From assembly GCA_024760905.1 (NCBI GenBank), contig CM045750.1:18993919-19057918 (forward strand): DNA of 64,000 bases, in the 5' to 3' direction. Source of the stretch: Plotosus lineatus (taxonomy: Eukaryota; Chordata; Actinopteri; Siluriformes; Plotosidae). How positions within the stretch are numbered: the first letter of the stretch is position 1; every line of letters starts with the position of its first letter. Shown here one piece after another: positions 1 to 13,635 of the stretch. The notes beneath the pieces were generated by a model. It was not told the DNA's origin, made no database searches, and worked only from the letters and a program-made list of their open reading frames with translations. The translations under genes were made by a program, and so were the position numbers.

Positions 1-230
1 CACCCCCCCCCAGCGATTGACGTATACGTACATGTATATGTGTATATAATGTCAATAAATACATATCCAATGCTATAAATGCTTACAATAACAATTAAAC
101 ATTAAAAAATAATGCATAAGATGTAAATAAAATATATACGCACACACACAGATGCATTTTTTTTTTTTTTTTAAACACGATGCACTGAAGCCACTTGACT
201 TGAAACGCGAAGTAGCGAGGGATCCCTGTA
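1..230 (-). mobile_element. Tigger-like MITE, truncated by window edge
   Basis: The right end, near 208-230, reads as the complement of the terminal motif TACAGGGATCCCTCGCTACT followed by TA. The interior matches copies at 1732-2227, 10450-10924 and 19346-19806, including the tract before 'cactgaagc' and the A/T-rich body. TA target and terminal sequence suggest the pogo/Tigger branch of Tc1/mariner (inference). No coding capacity. Confidence 0.7.
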
Positions 231-234
231 AATA

Positions 235-1730
235 ATAATATAAATAATCTGGAATGCAATAGGAATGATAATAAAATGGGTTGAAAGCGAAAGGAGAAAA
301 AAAATCCTTTCATCCTGCTGAACAGTTAAATTAAATTATTGAAAAATTGTTTGTAAAATAAATCTGTTCTGTGGTGGAGGGTGGGAAATACTGTCTCCAT
401 TGAAATTCTTTAAGAAAAAAAGTTGAAAACCCCAAACTTGAGAAGTTTTATGTTTCATTTAATTCTTGGGAAACACTTCTGCACTGCAGGCTCCGATGAT
501 TTTGGGGCATTTGTTAAAAACGCGGTCGCTCTCAAAACATCCAGCTACTCATGACCTGACAACTTAAACCAATACAATGAGCCTTAGCACTCGATGCTAC
601 CTCGGGCCAAACCTGAGAAAGTGATTTGCTGAGTATAGCTTTCAGCTGCCGTTCATCCTCTTTGCCGGAATCTTTCTTCTTTCTTTATCCTCCTCTTTTG
701 CTCCTTTGCTCTTTCAGCCTCCCACATTCCACGCTATGCCTCAGCCATGACTAACTCAATTTGCTCTGCGCAGGTCTCTGTCAGAAAAGCTTTCGTCCAC
801 ACGTTTGAAAAGACTGCTGGAGGCCGATGACATGCTGTGCTGTGCTGGCCAGGAGAAACAAACTGACATCTAATCCCGAGGTATAAAGTTGACTGAGATA
901 TTTGGTCATACAGACTAGAAATTGTAAGGGATGTTATGAGCCTAGCCATGGAGAAGGCTGAAGAACATTCCAGCATAAGCTCTTGAAATCAGAAATTGGC
1001 AGCTGTAGATACAGCAGTGATGCTTTGACACTTTGGCTTTGTGCCAGGTAGAGACTTGCATATGTTATTTATGCACACTCTATATTATTCAGAGGTACGT
1101 CCTGTGTTATTTTGGCTAGGTGATGCAATAATGCTTTGTTTTAAACATATTTTATTCACTGATGAAATGGATTGGGAACAAGTTATACAACTTAGAGAAC
1201 CCTCTCCATGATATTTACAAATGATGCTTTTCAGTCAGGCATTCACAGCCACAGGTTTTCATGAAGGGCTCTGGATACATGAGGTACCTGGATAAGATTA
1301 CCCATGTAGCACTTCCATCAGAGTACCACCTGGCTCCCATCCCCCACTTTCGCCTCATATTCATGGTGGCGCCACGGGAGAAGAATACCCTGACCCGAGA
1401 GTCAAGGCCAGACCCGACAAAGTGTCCATTGAAAGTCGCACCACTCACGTGGCCAGCAATCCTGGAAGACTGTCTCTAATGAATCAGTCGTCGTAGCACT
1501 TGTACCTGTCAGTACATGCTGAATGCTTCCCCTTTGCACTGCACAGATTTTCTGTCTACATTTACGGTTATTTCCCTTTCTGCAGCCGTAAATGAGGGGT
1601 TACTCCTTCCCTTTTCTTTCACTCTCTCTTTTACCCCTAAAATAAATTGTTTTTTTTTTTTATCATTTATTCTTAATGAGGGAAGGTCTGGACTGTGTGA
1701 CTGAGCGAGGGAAGTGCATAATATTTGAAA
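235..1730. other. Unique intergenic DNA, no gene supported
   Basis: No splice-consistent coding exon was recognised. The piece 1215-1480 is less AT-rich than its surroundings and open on both strands (219 nt on plus, 234 nt on minus), but neither translation resembles a family I know. It could be a conserved noncoding element or an unrecognised exon. Confidence 0.4.
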
Positions 1731-1731
1731 G

Positions 1732-2227
1732 TACAGGCATCCCTCGCTACTTCGCGCTTCAATTCAGGCGGCTTCAGTGCATCGCGTTTTTTTTTTCAAT
1801 ATTCATCGAATTAAAAAATAAGAAAATTAAGGAAGAATAGGGGAAAAAGTTAAGGAAAGTGCAGCAAAACAAAGTCAATTATGCAAAAATAAAAAAGCCA
1901 ACACCCTAAACCTCCCATCAAAACTACGTACTTACATTTTAATGTGAGGTGGGCATCTGAGTGTGTGCACGCACATCTGTGTGTGTGCGCGTGTCTGTAT
2001 GTGTGTGTATTCAAATTTTATATGCATAAATTATTTACTTATGCATTATTTTTGAATTTTTAATTGTTATTATAAGCATTTATAGCATTGAATGTATTTA
2101 TTGATGTTATATACACATATACATGTACGTATACTGTACGTCAGTCAGGGAGGGTTGATCACTTTGCGGAATTCGATGGTCGCGGGGAGATCTCGGTCCC
2201 AATTCATGGCAAGTGAGGGATCCCTGT
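1732..2227 (+). mobile_element. Tigger-like MITE, full length
   Basis: Inverted termini are visible: the left end carries 'catccctcgctacttcgcg' and the right end 'agtgagggatccctgta', flanked by TA. About 495 bp, AT-rich, with a GT-rich microsatellite at 1962-2010. No transposase. Same family as 10450-10924, 19346-19806 and 27575-27988. Confidence 0.8.
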
Positions 2228-2433
2228 ACTCTACTAAGAGATTGGAACTGGGTCACCAAACATATTTTGATTACACTGAAATAAGGGTGAAACCAAGATC
2301 AGTGTTCTGGATTATTATTATTAATATCAGAGTATTCTGTCCACCAGGATTTTGCATGGTATTTATGTCATTGTTTTGGACTAAAATGTGAAATTTTGTG
2401 GCATATTTTCAAAATACTTGTGATGTATGTAGC

Positions 2434-2756
2434 ATTCATTCATTCATTTTCTGAACCGCTCAATCCTAATTAGGGTCGCAGGGAGGCTGTTGCCCATCTC
2501 AGCTGACTCCGGGCAAGGGCAGAGTACACCCTGGACGCCTCCCCAGGCCACACGCTGACAGCTATGCAGCTACTCATTACGTCAGCAATGTTTCTTTTAC
2601 ATGAACCTCTCACCATAGACAGTGAGAGACATGGCCCGCCACTGATAACACAATTAACTATACCAGGGGGACAGTAACAACCTGTTTAAAGTGGGGTTTG
2701 AATTCCCAACCTTGGGATCAGTGATCCAGCGCCTTACCACCAGGCCACCACTTCCC
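2434..2756 (-). mobile_element. SINE-A copy, L2-like tail
   Basis: On the minus strand this begins with a tRNA-like head (GTGGTGGCCTGGTGG-type A box, GGTT(C/T)GA-type B box, here degenerate), followed by the body motif 'ctcactgtctatggtgag'. It ends in 'cctaattaggattgagcgg', 'cagaaaatgaatgaatga'. SINE-A is the commonest repeat here and occurs with two alternative 3' tails; this copy has the ATGA-repeat tail. Confidence 0.8.
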
Positions 2757-3092
2757 ATGTATGTTGCAATATTTTTTAAATTTGATGCAACTGAATTGTG
2801 TAATTCCACAAGCATTGTATAAATAGTTATACACATGCATCTTAATGTCTTAAAAAAAGCAAGGACAAGGCAGTGGTGTATGGTAGCAAATGGCTTAATC
2901 TTTGCACAGGGGATATAACACAATGATTGGTGAAATTTCAGGAAAGGTTATAATTAAAACTTGCAAGGTCAACACAGGAACATAGGACTGGGAGATACAT
3001 GAGCTAAAAAAAAATTCATCATGGCATTTTTGAACATTTTCTTTGTAATGATGTTTATCACAATATTTTATAATATGAAAATTATTTTAGAT

Positions 3093-3445
3093 GCAGTGGT
3101 GGCCTGGTGGAAAGGTACTGGATTACTGGTCTGGAGTTCGAGCCTAACTATGAACAGGTTGTCACTGCTGTCCCCTCAGTGCAGCTAACTGGGTTATCAA
3201 AGGCCAGCCATGTCTCACTGTCTATGGTGGGAGACATGTAAAAGAACCATTACTGCCTAGCAACTGTAGTAAAGAGTAGTCTGCATAGCGATCAGTGTGT
3301 TTCTGCCCTGCAGTGGCCAGGCAAGCCTTCCAGAGTGTACTTTGCCATTGCACAGAATCAGCTGAGATGGGCACCAGCCTCCCCGCAACTTGAATTAGGA
3401 TTATTCGGTTAAGAAGATTAATGTATGAATGAATGAATGAAAATG
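3093..3445 (+). mobile_element. SINE-A copy, L2-like tail
   Basis: Head 'gcagtggtggcctggtgg', B box 'ggagttcgagcc', body 'ctcactgtctatggtgg' and terminal (TGAA)n. Diverged, with several substitutions in the head. Confidence 0.8.
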
Positions 3446-3646
3446 TTAAAAATTAAAGAAACATGATGGAGCACACAGGCAATTACTGAGTATACGGGCA
3501 CCAGGGGGCACCCACCATTCACATGCTCTTTTGCAAACCTGAGCACTGTTTTCACTGAACCACCTCTGTTCCTCCATCTCCTGCCACTGGCAAACTGTCA
3601 AACATCCTTTCATATCATTGGCCTAATATATTAAGTAGAGGGCAGG

Positions 3647-3980
3647 GGTGGCCTAGTCATTATAGGATGCTGGATCGCTGATCCTAAGGTTGGGGGTTCG
3701 AGTCCTACTCTCCACAAGGTTGTCAATGTCCCCCCCCCCAGTGCATCTAACTGGGTTATCAAAGGCCGGCTATGTCTCTCACTGTCTATGGTGTGAGGCA
3801 TGTAAAACAGCCATTGCTGGCTTTCGACAAGAGTAGCTGCAAAGCCGTCAGCATGTTACCACCCTGCGATGGCCTAGCGAGCTGTCCAGGGTGTACTCTT
3901 CCCTCGCCCGGAGTCGGCTGGGCTGGGCGTCAGCCTCCCCGCGACCCTAATTAGGATTAAGCGGTTACAGAAAATGAACT
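3647..3980 (+). mobile_element. SINE-A copy, L2-like tail
   Basis: Contains the B box 'ggggttcgagtcc', a C-rich tract, the 'agctaactgggttatcaaag'-type core and the tail 'ctaattaggattaagcggtt'. Lacks a clear terminal (TGAA)n. In tandem-like neighbourhood with the copy at 3093-3445, 200 bp away. Confidence 0.8.
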
Positions 3981-3984
3981 AAAT

Positions 3985-6187
3985 ATATTAAGCTAGTTCT
4001 GCATATCATGCTACATTGTACAGACTCTCCAGTGATGTGTTCATGGGGGTCAAAGCCTGTTCATTTCTGAAGGAAACTTAATATTTGAGTATACACTAAC
4101 TGCGATACGGACAATATTCAACTGGCCGAAAGTTTGGATGGACATATCAGGATAATAATTTTTCAATATATCGCCTAGCTCCAGCCTCACACAATGAAAG
4201 TGTATTATTGCATTCAGGTGAATTGAGGAGATTGCGACATCGCAGTCTTATTGGAGAGAGTGAGTGTCAATCAGGGAGGGGGAGGTCAAGCAATACTTAG
4301 CAGTCCTGTTGTCATGTGACATTTGTGGAAATATAGCGACAGCATATTCATATCTTCCCAAATAATGTCATTGTATCTGTGAGTGACACCATTTTTATGT
4401 GCAGGCAAGAAATTTTGACTCTTGGCATCTGTGACGCAGAAAAAAAAATGCTTAAGTTCAGAAGACCTCTTTTCAAAGCAAAGCAAAGTTGTGACACGCC
4501 AGCCTATAGAATTGTGTTTCACCCGATCGTGAATTTGAGGTTGCATAACTGACACAGGCACGTGTTAGCAGAGAGCTCATCTCATCTCAGGCCAGATCTT
4601 TCACGGGGATGAGAGACATACTACAGCCAGCAGCAGATGAGGATTCTCACAGGTGCAAGCACATTCATTCCAGAACTTTCTTTCCCGGCACTGGAGGATA
4701 GAGAGCATTGCACGATTTCTGCGGATGCCATTTGTGTGCTATGTGCGTGTATGTATGTGTGTTTCCCATGGTCAAAGTATAATCTTCGTGTTCGTAGACT
4801 GGTAAAGCTGTATCGTTGCCAGAACTATGCGGCTCTCACACTCATGCTTGCCATCTTGCCGGATTCCCAGGGGCCCGAGCCACTCCCACAACTCTCACAG
4901 ACTTTACACATTCCAACTGCTGGGCTCTGACCTCAACAGCTGGCTATGCCTTTCAATGGGCAGACAGATGAGAAGCTGAAAAGCCATGACACAGTAGAGG
5001 TCTGCCATGCCACACCGTTAGCAGTATTGAGGTAACTAACTAAATAAATAAATAAATACGTAAACATGATTCACAACCATTAAAGAAACCAAAAAAAAAA
5101 GGCATTATGGCAAAGGACACCATTAAGTCAATTACAAACAGCTGGCTCGACATTGTTAACACATGTATACATGCATGAAAAAAGAAAAAAAAGAAGAAGA
5201 AAAAAACACCCGGTGGGCAGAAAGTAGTTTCACTCATGGGTTTGCGATGTTCTGGGAATCTCGAACAGATGATGAATGTCAAGTGACACTGTTGAGCATG
5301 TTGTCTGGGATTGAACAAAGATTATGGCCTTGAAAACAATACACCTGGAATGGATGAATCCACTATGATGTAAGAAGCGGGGAGCATAGTAGGTTACATC
5401 CCAAACAGACCCACAAACATTGTATAAATCATCTAGGGAGACTAGTGTTGCATGTACAGTGTAACAGTTTGGGGCCAATACCTTTGGTTAATGTTTACAA
5501 AAGACAGGTATGAGTGTGTAGTTTCTATATAAGTGATCGAGGCTCCATGAAAAAAAAATTTTGAGCTTCTCCAGTGCCACCACAAGGAACTTATCTTTGT
5601 TGTATTAATGAATTCATTGGTAGTATCAAAAGCATACTGTTGGATACACAATCCAGTTCAAGGTTACCATTGAAAAAAATCAGCAAATGAAAATGGTGGC
5701 TCAGAAGGCTGTGAGTTTAAGCACCGCTAAACTTCCAGGATTATGTTCTTGAGCAGTACTCTAACCTCAAACACCCAACGGTATCTTTCTGCACTGGAAA
5801 AAAAAAATCATCAACCAAATGAGGACACTATTATTGACAGCAATTATTCGCCTCAGGCAATGTGGATATGTGAATAATAAGGGGCATATTTAGCAGTTCA
5901 TCTACTGATTCTGAAGTGAATAATTGTCTGAGTATATACGATATGAGAACAAAAGCAAAGAAAACTAAAACAAGATATTTACTATTGTTGTTAATTTCCA
6001 TATATTTTATGCATGACAGAGACCAGTCAGGTAAGCCCTGCATGCTCCGAGCAACAGTAAGTGCTGTGTAGAGGTGTCTGTTTAGCCTGAGATTTCAGAG
6101 TTTAGTATTTTGTACATAAGAATTTAAATAAGCCAAACTCCATGAACAGGTTAAGCATATAATACATGGTACAGTATCTAACATTAA

Positions 6188-6229
<42 letters not shown>

Positions 6230-6550
6230 AATGAAATGAGAATTTAATGGTTTATTTTATCACTTTACAGCCCGATGCCAACTTCAAGTGACCCTGACAA
6301 ATTGTGAGTGCTTGTCATTTTTATTCAAGCATTATTCACTCTGAATACTGTTTTTAATCTCAAGATATTGTACTGATCAGATCACACCATTCTGACAAAA
6401 TATACTAAATAAATCAATACAGCTATGCAGGAATCAATTAAACCTTTAGCTGTGACAAAAAATTAACAAATACATAAATTCATTTGATTTAAAAACAAAC
6501 ATTGATTTCTCCTTATGTAGACATTAATTTTATAAACACTATCATGTATA
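3985..6550. other. Unique AT-rich DNA with a CA microsatellite
   Basis: No supported gene. A (CA)n tract lies at 6185-6229. The interval 4600-4950 is less AT-rich and holds a 97-codon plus-strand open frame without recognisable domains or splice context, so it is left uncalled. Confidence 0.5.
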
Positions 6551-6555
6551 TACAC

Positions 6556-7374
6556 ACACCGTATTCAACATAATAAGCGCCCTGCTCCAATACCCCCCCT
6601 CCCCCATGTTTCTGCTCTTACGTATAATAACCGCCCATGTGTACTGGTAGCAAAATGGTGGATTAAACTTGCCAATTTTATTTGATCAGTCTCTGTCACA
6701 GTAAAATGAGGCGTTCACTGCCTTTAAAAGTGAGTTTACATGGTATTTCAGGACCCCCTGCCACTGGGGAATGTCTATAATGTTCATCAGTAACAATATG
6801 TTTGATCATTCTGCCGTGCTTTAATAAACAGGAAAATGTTTTGCCGTGTTCTCTTGGTAAACGTCCAACAAGATGAACCATTAGAAACTGCTACAGCAAA
6901 ACTATGGGATGCTCTGAATGAATGGAGCTATCAGCCAGATACGGACCGATCAGAAAGTGATGAGTATTTTTCACCCGATTCTCCTGCTCGTTAACTTCAT
7001 ACATTTAAAGACGTTCCCGGCTATGTGCTTTTCAACATGCCATGTGCTAAAGTTGACATTCATGTTGATTGGCTCGATTTTACATCGGGGGAAAATATTT
7101 TAAGGAACATCACCGGGAGGGAAACATAAGGGGTCTTTTTTTTTTTTTTTTTTTTTTTTTTATTATTTTCAGCTTTCATGTAAGTAATTTGGTTGATACC
7201 ACGAAATGAATAACACAAATACCAGAAAAACTCTATAATTGTTCTGTTATTATTCATGTTTTCCATCTCAATGGTTATAAGCACATACAGTTCCACTCCG
7301 CTGGTAACATTTTAATAAGCGCCCACCCGCCCAATTTTTTTAGCGCCCTGGGCGCTTATCACGTCGAATACGGT
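6556..7374. mobile_element. MITE with about 28-bp imperfect terminal inverted repeats
   Basis: Left end 'accgtattcaacataataag' then 'cgccctg'; right end 'cagggcgcttat', 'cacgtcgaatacggta'. These are inverted copies with a few mismatches. The interior of about 760 bp has a poly-T run at 7138-7160 and no transposase. Likely a non-autonomous Tc1/mariner-type element (inference from length and TA-rich flanks). Confidence 0.65.
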
Positions 7375-7599
7375 ATATACATTACGTATATATTTAACTA
7401 AAATTTCCAATATAATACAAGTATATTCAGTAGAGCTGTTCACATTTAATTATAACAATTTTTGAGCTGTTATAATAAGTGATAATAATGAAAATAATCA
7501 TAATCACACAACCCCATCTATGATTTCAGGACCCCTAGCATCCTGCAACTACATTTAAGACCCAAAACTGGAAAGACTAACATAAAAGAATAAGAAATT

Positions 7600-7955
7600 G
7601 CAAAAGGGGTCAACGCGATGGCATAGTGGTGAACAAATCTGCCTCACAGCAAGAAGGTCCTGGGTTGGAGTCCCTGGCATGGGTGTTCCCGTGTGGAGTT
7701 TGCATAGTTTGTCAGTACAGTACTTGTGTGGGTTCCCTTCAGGTACTCTAGTTTCCTTTCAGAGTCAAAAGACATGCACAATAGGCTAATGCTCCAAAAT
7801 TGCCCATAGGTGTGAGTGGTTATGAATGTGTATTGCTCTTCGATGGTCTGGCGAGCTGTTTCGAGTGTTCCCTGCCTTCACCCAGTGTTTGCTGAGATAT
7901 GCATCAGCCTCCCTACGACCCTATTAGGATAAAGTGGTTTGACGAATGAGCAAGT
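7600..7955 (+). mobile_element. SINE-B copy
   Basis: tRNA-like head with A box 'tggcatagtggtgaac' and the diagnostic 'gcctcacagcaagaaggtcc', followed by a diverged B box. The body has 'ctggcgagctgtt' and the 3' end 'cgaccctattaggataaag'. SINE-B differs from SINE-A in its head and first body half but shares the final 'cctaattaggattaagcgg'-type tail. Confidence 0.8.
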
Positions 7956-7959
7956 GAGA

Positions 7960-10445
7960 GTGAGTAAGAATTGGAAAAAGTTTAGTTTAGCACAGGCCTT
8001 TGAAGCTACTACTCTGTTGTGCCAATTAATACTCACCAGTCTGATATTTACATTAATTCTCAACAGTGTCTAAAAATATACTTAATTTCCTTATCTGACT
8101 TTGTATTACATATGTATTTTTTTTTAATTTATGAACTTAAAAGAAAAAAATTACCATTTTTGTAATGTCACCTGAAAGTTCCTATACAGACTGCAGTACA
8201 GTCTGCAAGTCTAACATTTGCTGGAGCTGGCAACGGCAGCTCCAGCTGTGTTTGTGTCTCAGTTAAATAAAACCAGATCTGACGTTTATATATAATGGAC
8301 TGGTGTTTTTTTTCATAATGATAAATCAACAAGTTGTCGAAGTCTTTGTAATGTGGGAGAGAATACAACACATACTGCATATATCTTCTGTCCTAGAAGG
8401 CATAGGGTTGAGTCCAAAGCCCATCCAGTCTGAAACTGACACTGATAACCCACCTGCCTTACTTTAAAATTTTACGATTTCACATAAACACTGATCACTG
8501 TCAACCACTCTGAATTTGCAGACCATGATGTGTAAAGTTTCTTCTTCCAGAAAAAACCACCAACAACTCACAACCCTTTTGTAAAAGACAGAGTGTCAAC
8601 AGAGAGTGCATTAAGGGGGAAGCAAGCATAAGAGGTAAAGGCCATCAATCATGTACATGCCTTGTTTTGTTTGAGGCTGGTGTGGCATTCTCGCTCTTAC
8701 TGCTGAGCACTCCACCAACACATGACATATACACAGCTGCTGGAAGGGAGCAGGCCTCGACATAAACTGACATGCCAAATCGCAAAGAAAACAAGAAAAG
8801 CTGTCTCCAGTTGGACAATGGCTTTTCAACATCTCATTTGTATCTCACCCAAAAGAACAGCTGGGAAAGCGGGGGCGAGGAGGAGGACGACGACAAAGTG
8901 CGTCGTGGAACGGCCGCAGGAAAACGACGATATCGAAATCCAGGACACACAGGCAGGCGTACACCAGGGGAGATCAGACATGTTATTGTAAGACCTCTGG
9001 TGAGGGGTCAGGCATGTGACCTAACCTGGCCCACTCACTGGTTGTCTGCTCTGAACCATGACCTCTTCTGCAGAGGACTGGCCAAACACAGACCACCAGC
9101 CAACAACAATGAACCATTGATGCGTCAGGGCTTAACGATAATTCCTGTACAGTGGTGAAGAAGAGTGCGTAAATGAAGGAGGGAGAGGCTGAGAAATTGC
9201 TGTGCGAGTCTCAGTAGCCTCGAAAATCTCCGAAACAAAGTCGGTTTCTGATTGGTTGATTATATCAGCACTAATTTTCAGTTATTTTTTTTATTTCAGT
9301 TGTTTACGGTCATTTATTCATGCTGTTTCTTTTGTAAACGTGCTTCACTATATTCTGTACAGTGGTCTCTTATCTGTGAGACCCTCACCCTTATAGCAAC
9401 AAGACCCTGTACCAGCATCACGCCAACACAAACCAATCAGGCCAATGGAGGAAGCCTTCATCTGTTAAAAAACCTAAAAGACCTCCATCCACCATCAAAC
9501 GAGCCACCATATGTTTTCTCCTATCACGTCCACTCAGGGACTCTTTAATGTGTGCTTAAAGCCTGTGCCCCATGCAGCCTATAATGACATTTATTCCAAA
9601 TGACTTCCCAAACTCATAACCTTTATAGTCCTATCTGCTTCATCTGCAGTGATTTTGCTCTTTTTACAGGAACATAAGTACCTCACAGTGTCGTAACCGA
9701 GATTTCTATCTGTTAATGTTTTTCCACTTCATTACTGAAGAATGTCCCTTGCACTCAGTTGCTAATGAGAGTAGGTGCCATGAATATAAGCCTTATGTAA
9801 ACAGCATTTGCTCTCTCTAAAAACTGCTTTATTGGATCCACTAAGCAACAGTTCTTACTGCCTTCCTCAGTGTAACTGATTTTCACAGTTTTCTCTCATA
9901 TTCCTTGTTATTCGGGGGGGATCTACACACACTCTACTTTCACTTCCTCATTTACATTATATAGCAGTGATTTCCTCAGTGCTGTTCAGTGTGGTGAGAC
10001 TGACGAGGGTATCTCCGTTACCACGATTGGTAGATTATTTCTTTAGGAAAAAAAAACACTATTTCCTATTTTTAAAGCCTGCAGTTAAAGGAGACACTTG
10101 GTGCAAAACTACTTTTTAAATGGACGCACTGGGCTTTTCAAAAAGAAATTTACTTTTGAAGTAAATGGTAACGGTAAAGAAAATTAGCCAGTTATCAAAG
10201 TACATGCATCTCTCGTTTTCATGGTATCACCCTTCATAAACACATGACCGATTATGACAATCTGAATCAGTAGGTGCAGCCACGCTACCTCTGTTGGGAG
10301 TCAACCGCTAGATTGAAATCCCTAATAGATTTCTTCTTTTGGACTGAACCGTAGTTCACTTGTATGACTGGTTAAAACCCTCAGGTAGCATATATCAGTC
10401 AGCGATCACTGAAATTCTTTTCACAATGCTAAAATTTAGATAAAT
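7960..10445. other. Unique intergenic DNA, no gene supported
   Basis: Contains a GC-richer island at 8700-9140 with a 128-codon plus-strand frame rich in Glu, Asp and Arg but no recognisable domain, and a short inverted repeat near 8219-8250. Neither could be tied to a gene. Confidence 0.4.
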
Positions 10446-10449
10446 CCAG

Positions 10450-10924
10450 TACAGGGATCCTTCACGTTCCACGGTAAATTAGGACCGAGATCCCCCCATG
10501 ACCATTGAATTCCGCGAAGTAGGATCACCCACCCACTCCCCCACCCTCCTGACGGACATACAAGTGCATGTATATAATATCAATAAATACATATTAAATG
10601 CTATAAATGCTTATAAATCACAATTAAACATTGAAAAATACTAAATAAAATGTAAATAAAATATAAATACACACACTCAGATGCACACCTCACAACAATG
10701 TAACTAGTTTTATGGGGGGTTTTGGGTTGTTTTGTTGTTTTGTGTTTGTTTAGGGGTTTTGGTTTTTTTTTTGCATAATTCGCCTTGTTTTTGTGGAATT
10801 TTCCTTAACCTTTTCCCGTATTCTTCCTTAATTTCCTCATTTTTTAATTCGATTAATTAAAAAAAAAAAAACGTGATACACTTACGGCTGCATGAATTAA
10901 AGCGCGAAGTAGCGAGGGATCCCT
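10450..10924 (-). mobile_element. Tigger-like MITE, near full length
   Basis: Left end 'acagggatccttcacgtt', right end 'cgaagtagcgagggatccct'. Inverted termini and interior match the copies at 1732-2227 (opposite orientation) and 19346-19806. Non-coding. Confidence 0.8.
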
Positions 10925-10929
10925 AGATT

Positions 10930-13630
10930 TTGCTTTTTATCTGTGATTGTTGTCTCAAATCTGCCAAGTTTTGCATTACACTATCAAATCAAGAGTCATC
11001 AGGAGATGACATAAGGCCCCCCCCAGGCCTCTACATACGAATATGTGAGAAAATAAAAAGTTCAGAAATCCCAAAATATCAAAAGGCACAACTACACTGC
11101 CACGTAGAAGTAAATGCCATTTGAGAAATAAATCTTAAAATGTTTCTTAGTTTTGGCCCAGAACTGAAATGATCACAAATGGACAGATGGACATACTGAT
11201 GACAATGTCCTCTGCATTATATGGTTGGAGATAAAAAAAAATTGTTATGCGTGCTGCAATGTTTTTGAGGGAAAATTGCAAAAATAGTTGTGCACATGTC
11301 TACATTGAGATGTCTTGAAAAGTATAAATAAGTGACGTATGATGCTGTATGGCTGAGTGTTAGCACGGAGGACTGCTACGACTGGTAAAACTCATGATAT
11401 AATACAATGATCAAAAAAGTTGTCATTTCAATTGTGATTCTGACATGACTAGTATTGCGCGAGGCTGCATTATCTAAATGGACCATAATTTCGACAGATA
11501 GCAAATGCGTGATTTTTTTATGCATTTGCTAGCCGCCATGGACTGGAATTGTGCTCCAACCAGCACTAACTTTACCACGGTTTCTTTTTACAACATCAGG
11601 CAGTTAGCAGTTGCTAGTTCGGTTTAGCCTGGCAAGGAAACTTTCTCAATATTCAGCATTTGACAGGGAATGCAAGCTATGCTTATATAATATGTATATA
11701 CTGTCGTTTTGGGAATATTCATCTCATAAGTACGCAAACATCTGGAGGTCATCGTTTATTTAAAAAAAAAAAAAAAAAAAAAAACAGGAATGTGAAGACC
11801 ATAGCAAAACAAATCCATCCAGTTCTCTTTAGAGAAATTAACCAATCATAGTGAAGCTATTGGGATATTTACCATTTAAAGGCACAGCCACAATTAGCTT
11901 GTCTTATTCTATAGGATTTGAGAAAAAAAAAAGCTCAAAGTGGTTCAGAAACTTTGAGGAAAGAAAAAACACCACCAGGAATAAAAGAAACACTTAAAAA
12001 AAGTGGACGTTTCATTTAAAGCAATGTTTCTCATGACTGGAGAATTTATAGTAGCAAATCTCTCCTTTAATCATTACTAGCATGTAAGCTTCTTTGGTGT
12101 ATAACATTAATGGAAACAAGTCACGACTCCATCAGTGCAGAAGTGAAAAATGTAAAGCAGAAACCTTTAACAGTCAGCTTTCCAGATCACTTTGTTTTGA
12201 CAAACCTGCAACCCTGAAGTAAAGCTGTGGAGATAAATGAGAGCTGCCAACTGTGACACCATGTTTCTTAAACACATTTAAATGACCCCCCCCCCCCCCC
12301 CCGGCTTTTCACTGGTAATAAACAGTCCAGGAGAGAGAAAGAGGGGAAACGGAGAGGGAGGGAAAAGTGCAGGGTTGGAAATGAGAGAGGAACAAATGTC
12401 TCTGTCAAACTTTCACCATCTATTTATTTATTCATTTCCATTCTTTGTAGCTCTTTTTTGTCCATCGCGTTTAAGGCGCGTTTTACATGACTGAACGTTT
12501 GTTTATGTCCCTGAGTACTTTGCTACGCCTGTTATTTGTATTTCCTTAAAACATTTGCTTCAAGGGTGGTCAAAATCAGAGTAAACAACACAACTGGCGC
12601 CTTTGAACACACGCAGAATTTCGTTTTCTATGTCTCACCTTTCACAGTGGAAAAATAACGCATCCCTACACGTTCGGCCACATCTAAACAAAACCTGGCC
12701 TTTAATTGATTTGCGACACAGACCGTCTGAGATTTCACAACAAAAGTGAGCTTAGCTTGATTAAAATTCCTCAGAAACAAATATTTCGAAATCTTCCTTT
12801 GCGAAACCCAAACTTTGCCTGAAAATGATGTTCAGTTTATTGCTGTGTGAACAAATTGCTTGAATTCCATGTGGGACATTTAAACATGCTCCTGGCATGT
12901 ATGGCCAAAATGTGTCTCAGTTGGGATTTTGAAACATGCTGTACACATCAGCTCACGCTAGCAGGAACAGCCAGTGGATGAAGTCTCATTGGTCTTGCTT
13001 GGAGATGTTCGGGTCCGGAAACATTGCGTAAGCTGAACTTTTCCGTGAGCCACTACGGCAGCCGCACTTCCGCAAGCAAATGGAAAATATTAGTCATCTG
13101 AAATTAGGTGCGTCAGTATTCGTGTAACAGCAACAACAACATCAAAAAAAAAAAAAAGAAGGATTCGATCAAAACTAAGCCTTTATTTTCAAGAAGTAAC
13201 CGCGTCATCTGGTCAGTCACGCTAACTGATAAATTCAAGGATCACTGCACCTCACCTTTATGCTACAAGGATACATTGCTATAAACCGTATAATCATCTT
13301 CAGATAATACGAGCTGCATGTAAGATACCAAAGTCTACAGCAAAACACGAAGTATAATCATTTTTATTCTCTACTAATGCATTTAACTAACAAACCAACT
13401 TGCTAACTAACTAAATGTAAGTACCATATGGCATTATTATAAAGGCCACTTTTAATCTCAGAATGAGATTTATGGGCAACCAAACCACAAGAGTGTGCTT
13501 AATTTTTCCTTCTAGAAAAGGCAATAGATTTAATACCAAAATCAATTTCTCCACTATTGTACTCTAATAGATTCTAAATCATGCTAAGAGGCTAAGAAAT
13601 TTAGCACAGGCACCAAGTTAAAAAATTGTT
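10930..13630. other. Unique intergenic DNA with homopolymer tracts
   Basis: Poly-A at 11761-11784, poly-C at about 12285-12302 and poly-A at 13143-13157. No exon with flanking splice sites and recognisable protein was found. Confidence 0.5.
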
Positions 13631-13635
13631 ACATA

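Noticed and set aside
8168..8380. LPAPANV-containing minus frame as a fibronectin-III exon of a cytokine receptor
   Set aside because: In the phase required by the orphan exon it hits a stop, and the expected downstream Trp is absent.
8772..9158. 128-codon plus-strand frame
   Set aside because: No domain, no splice context and biased composition; could be chance.
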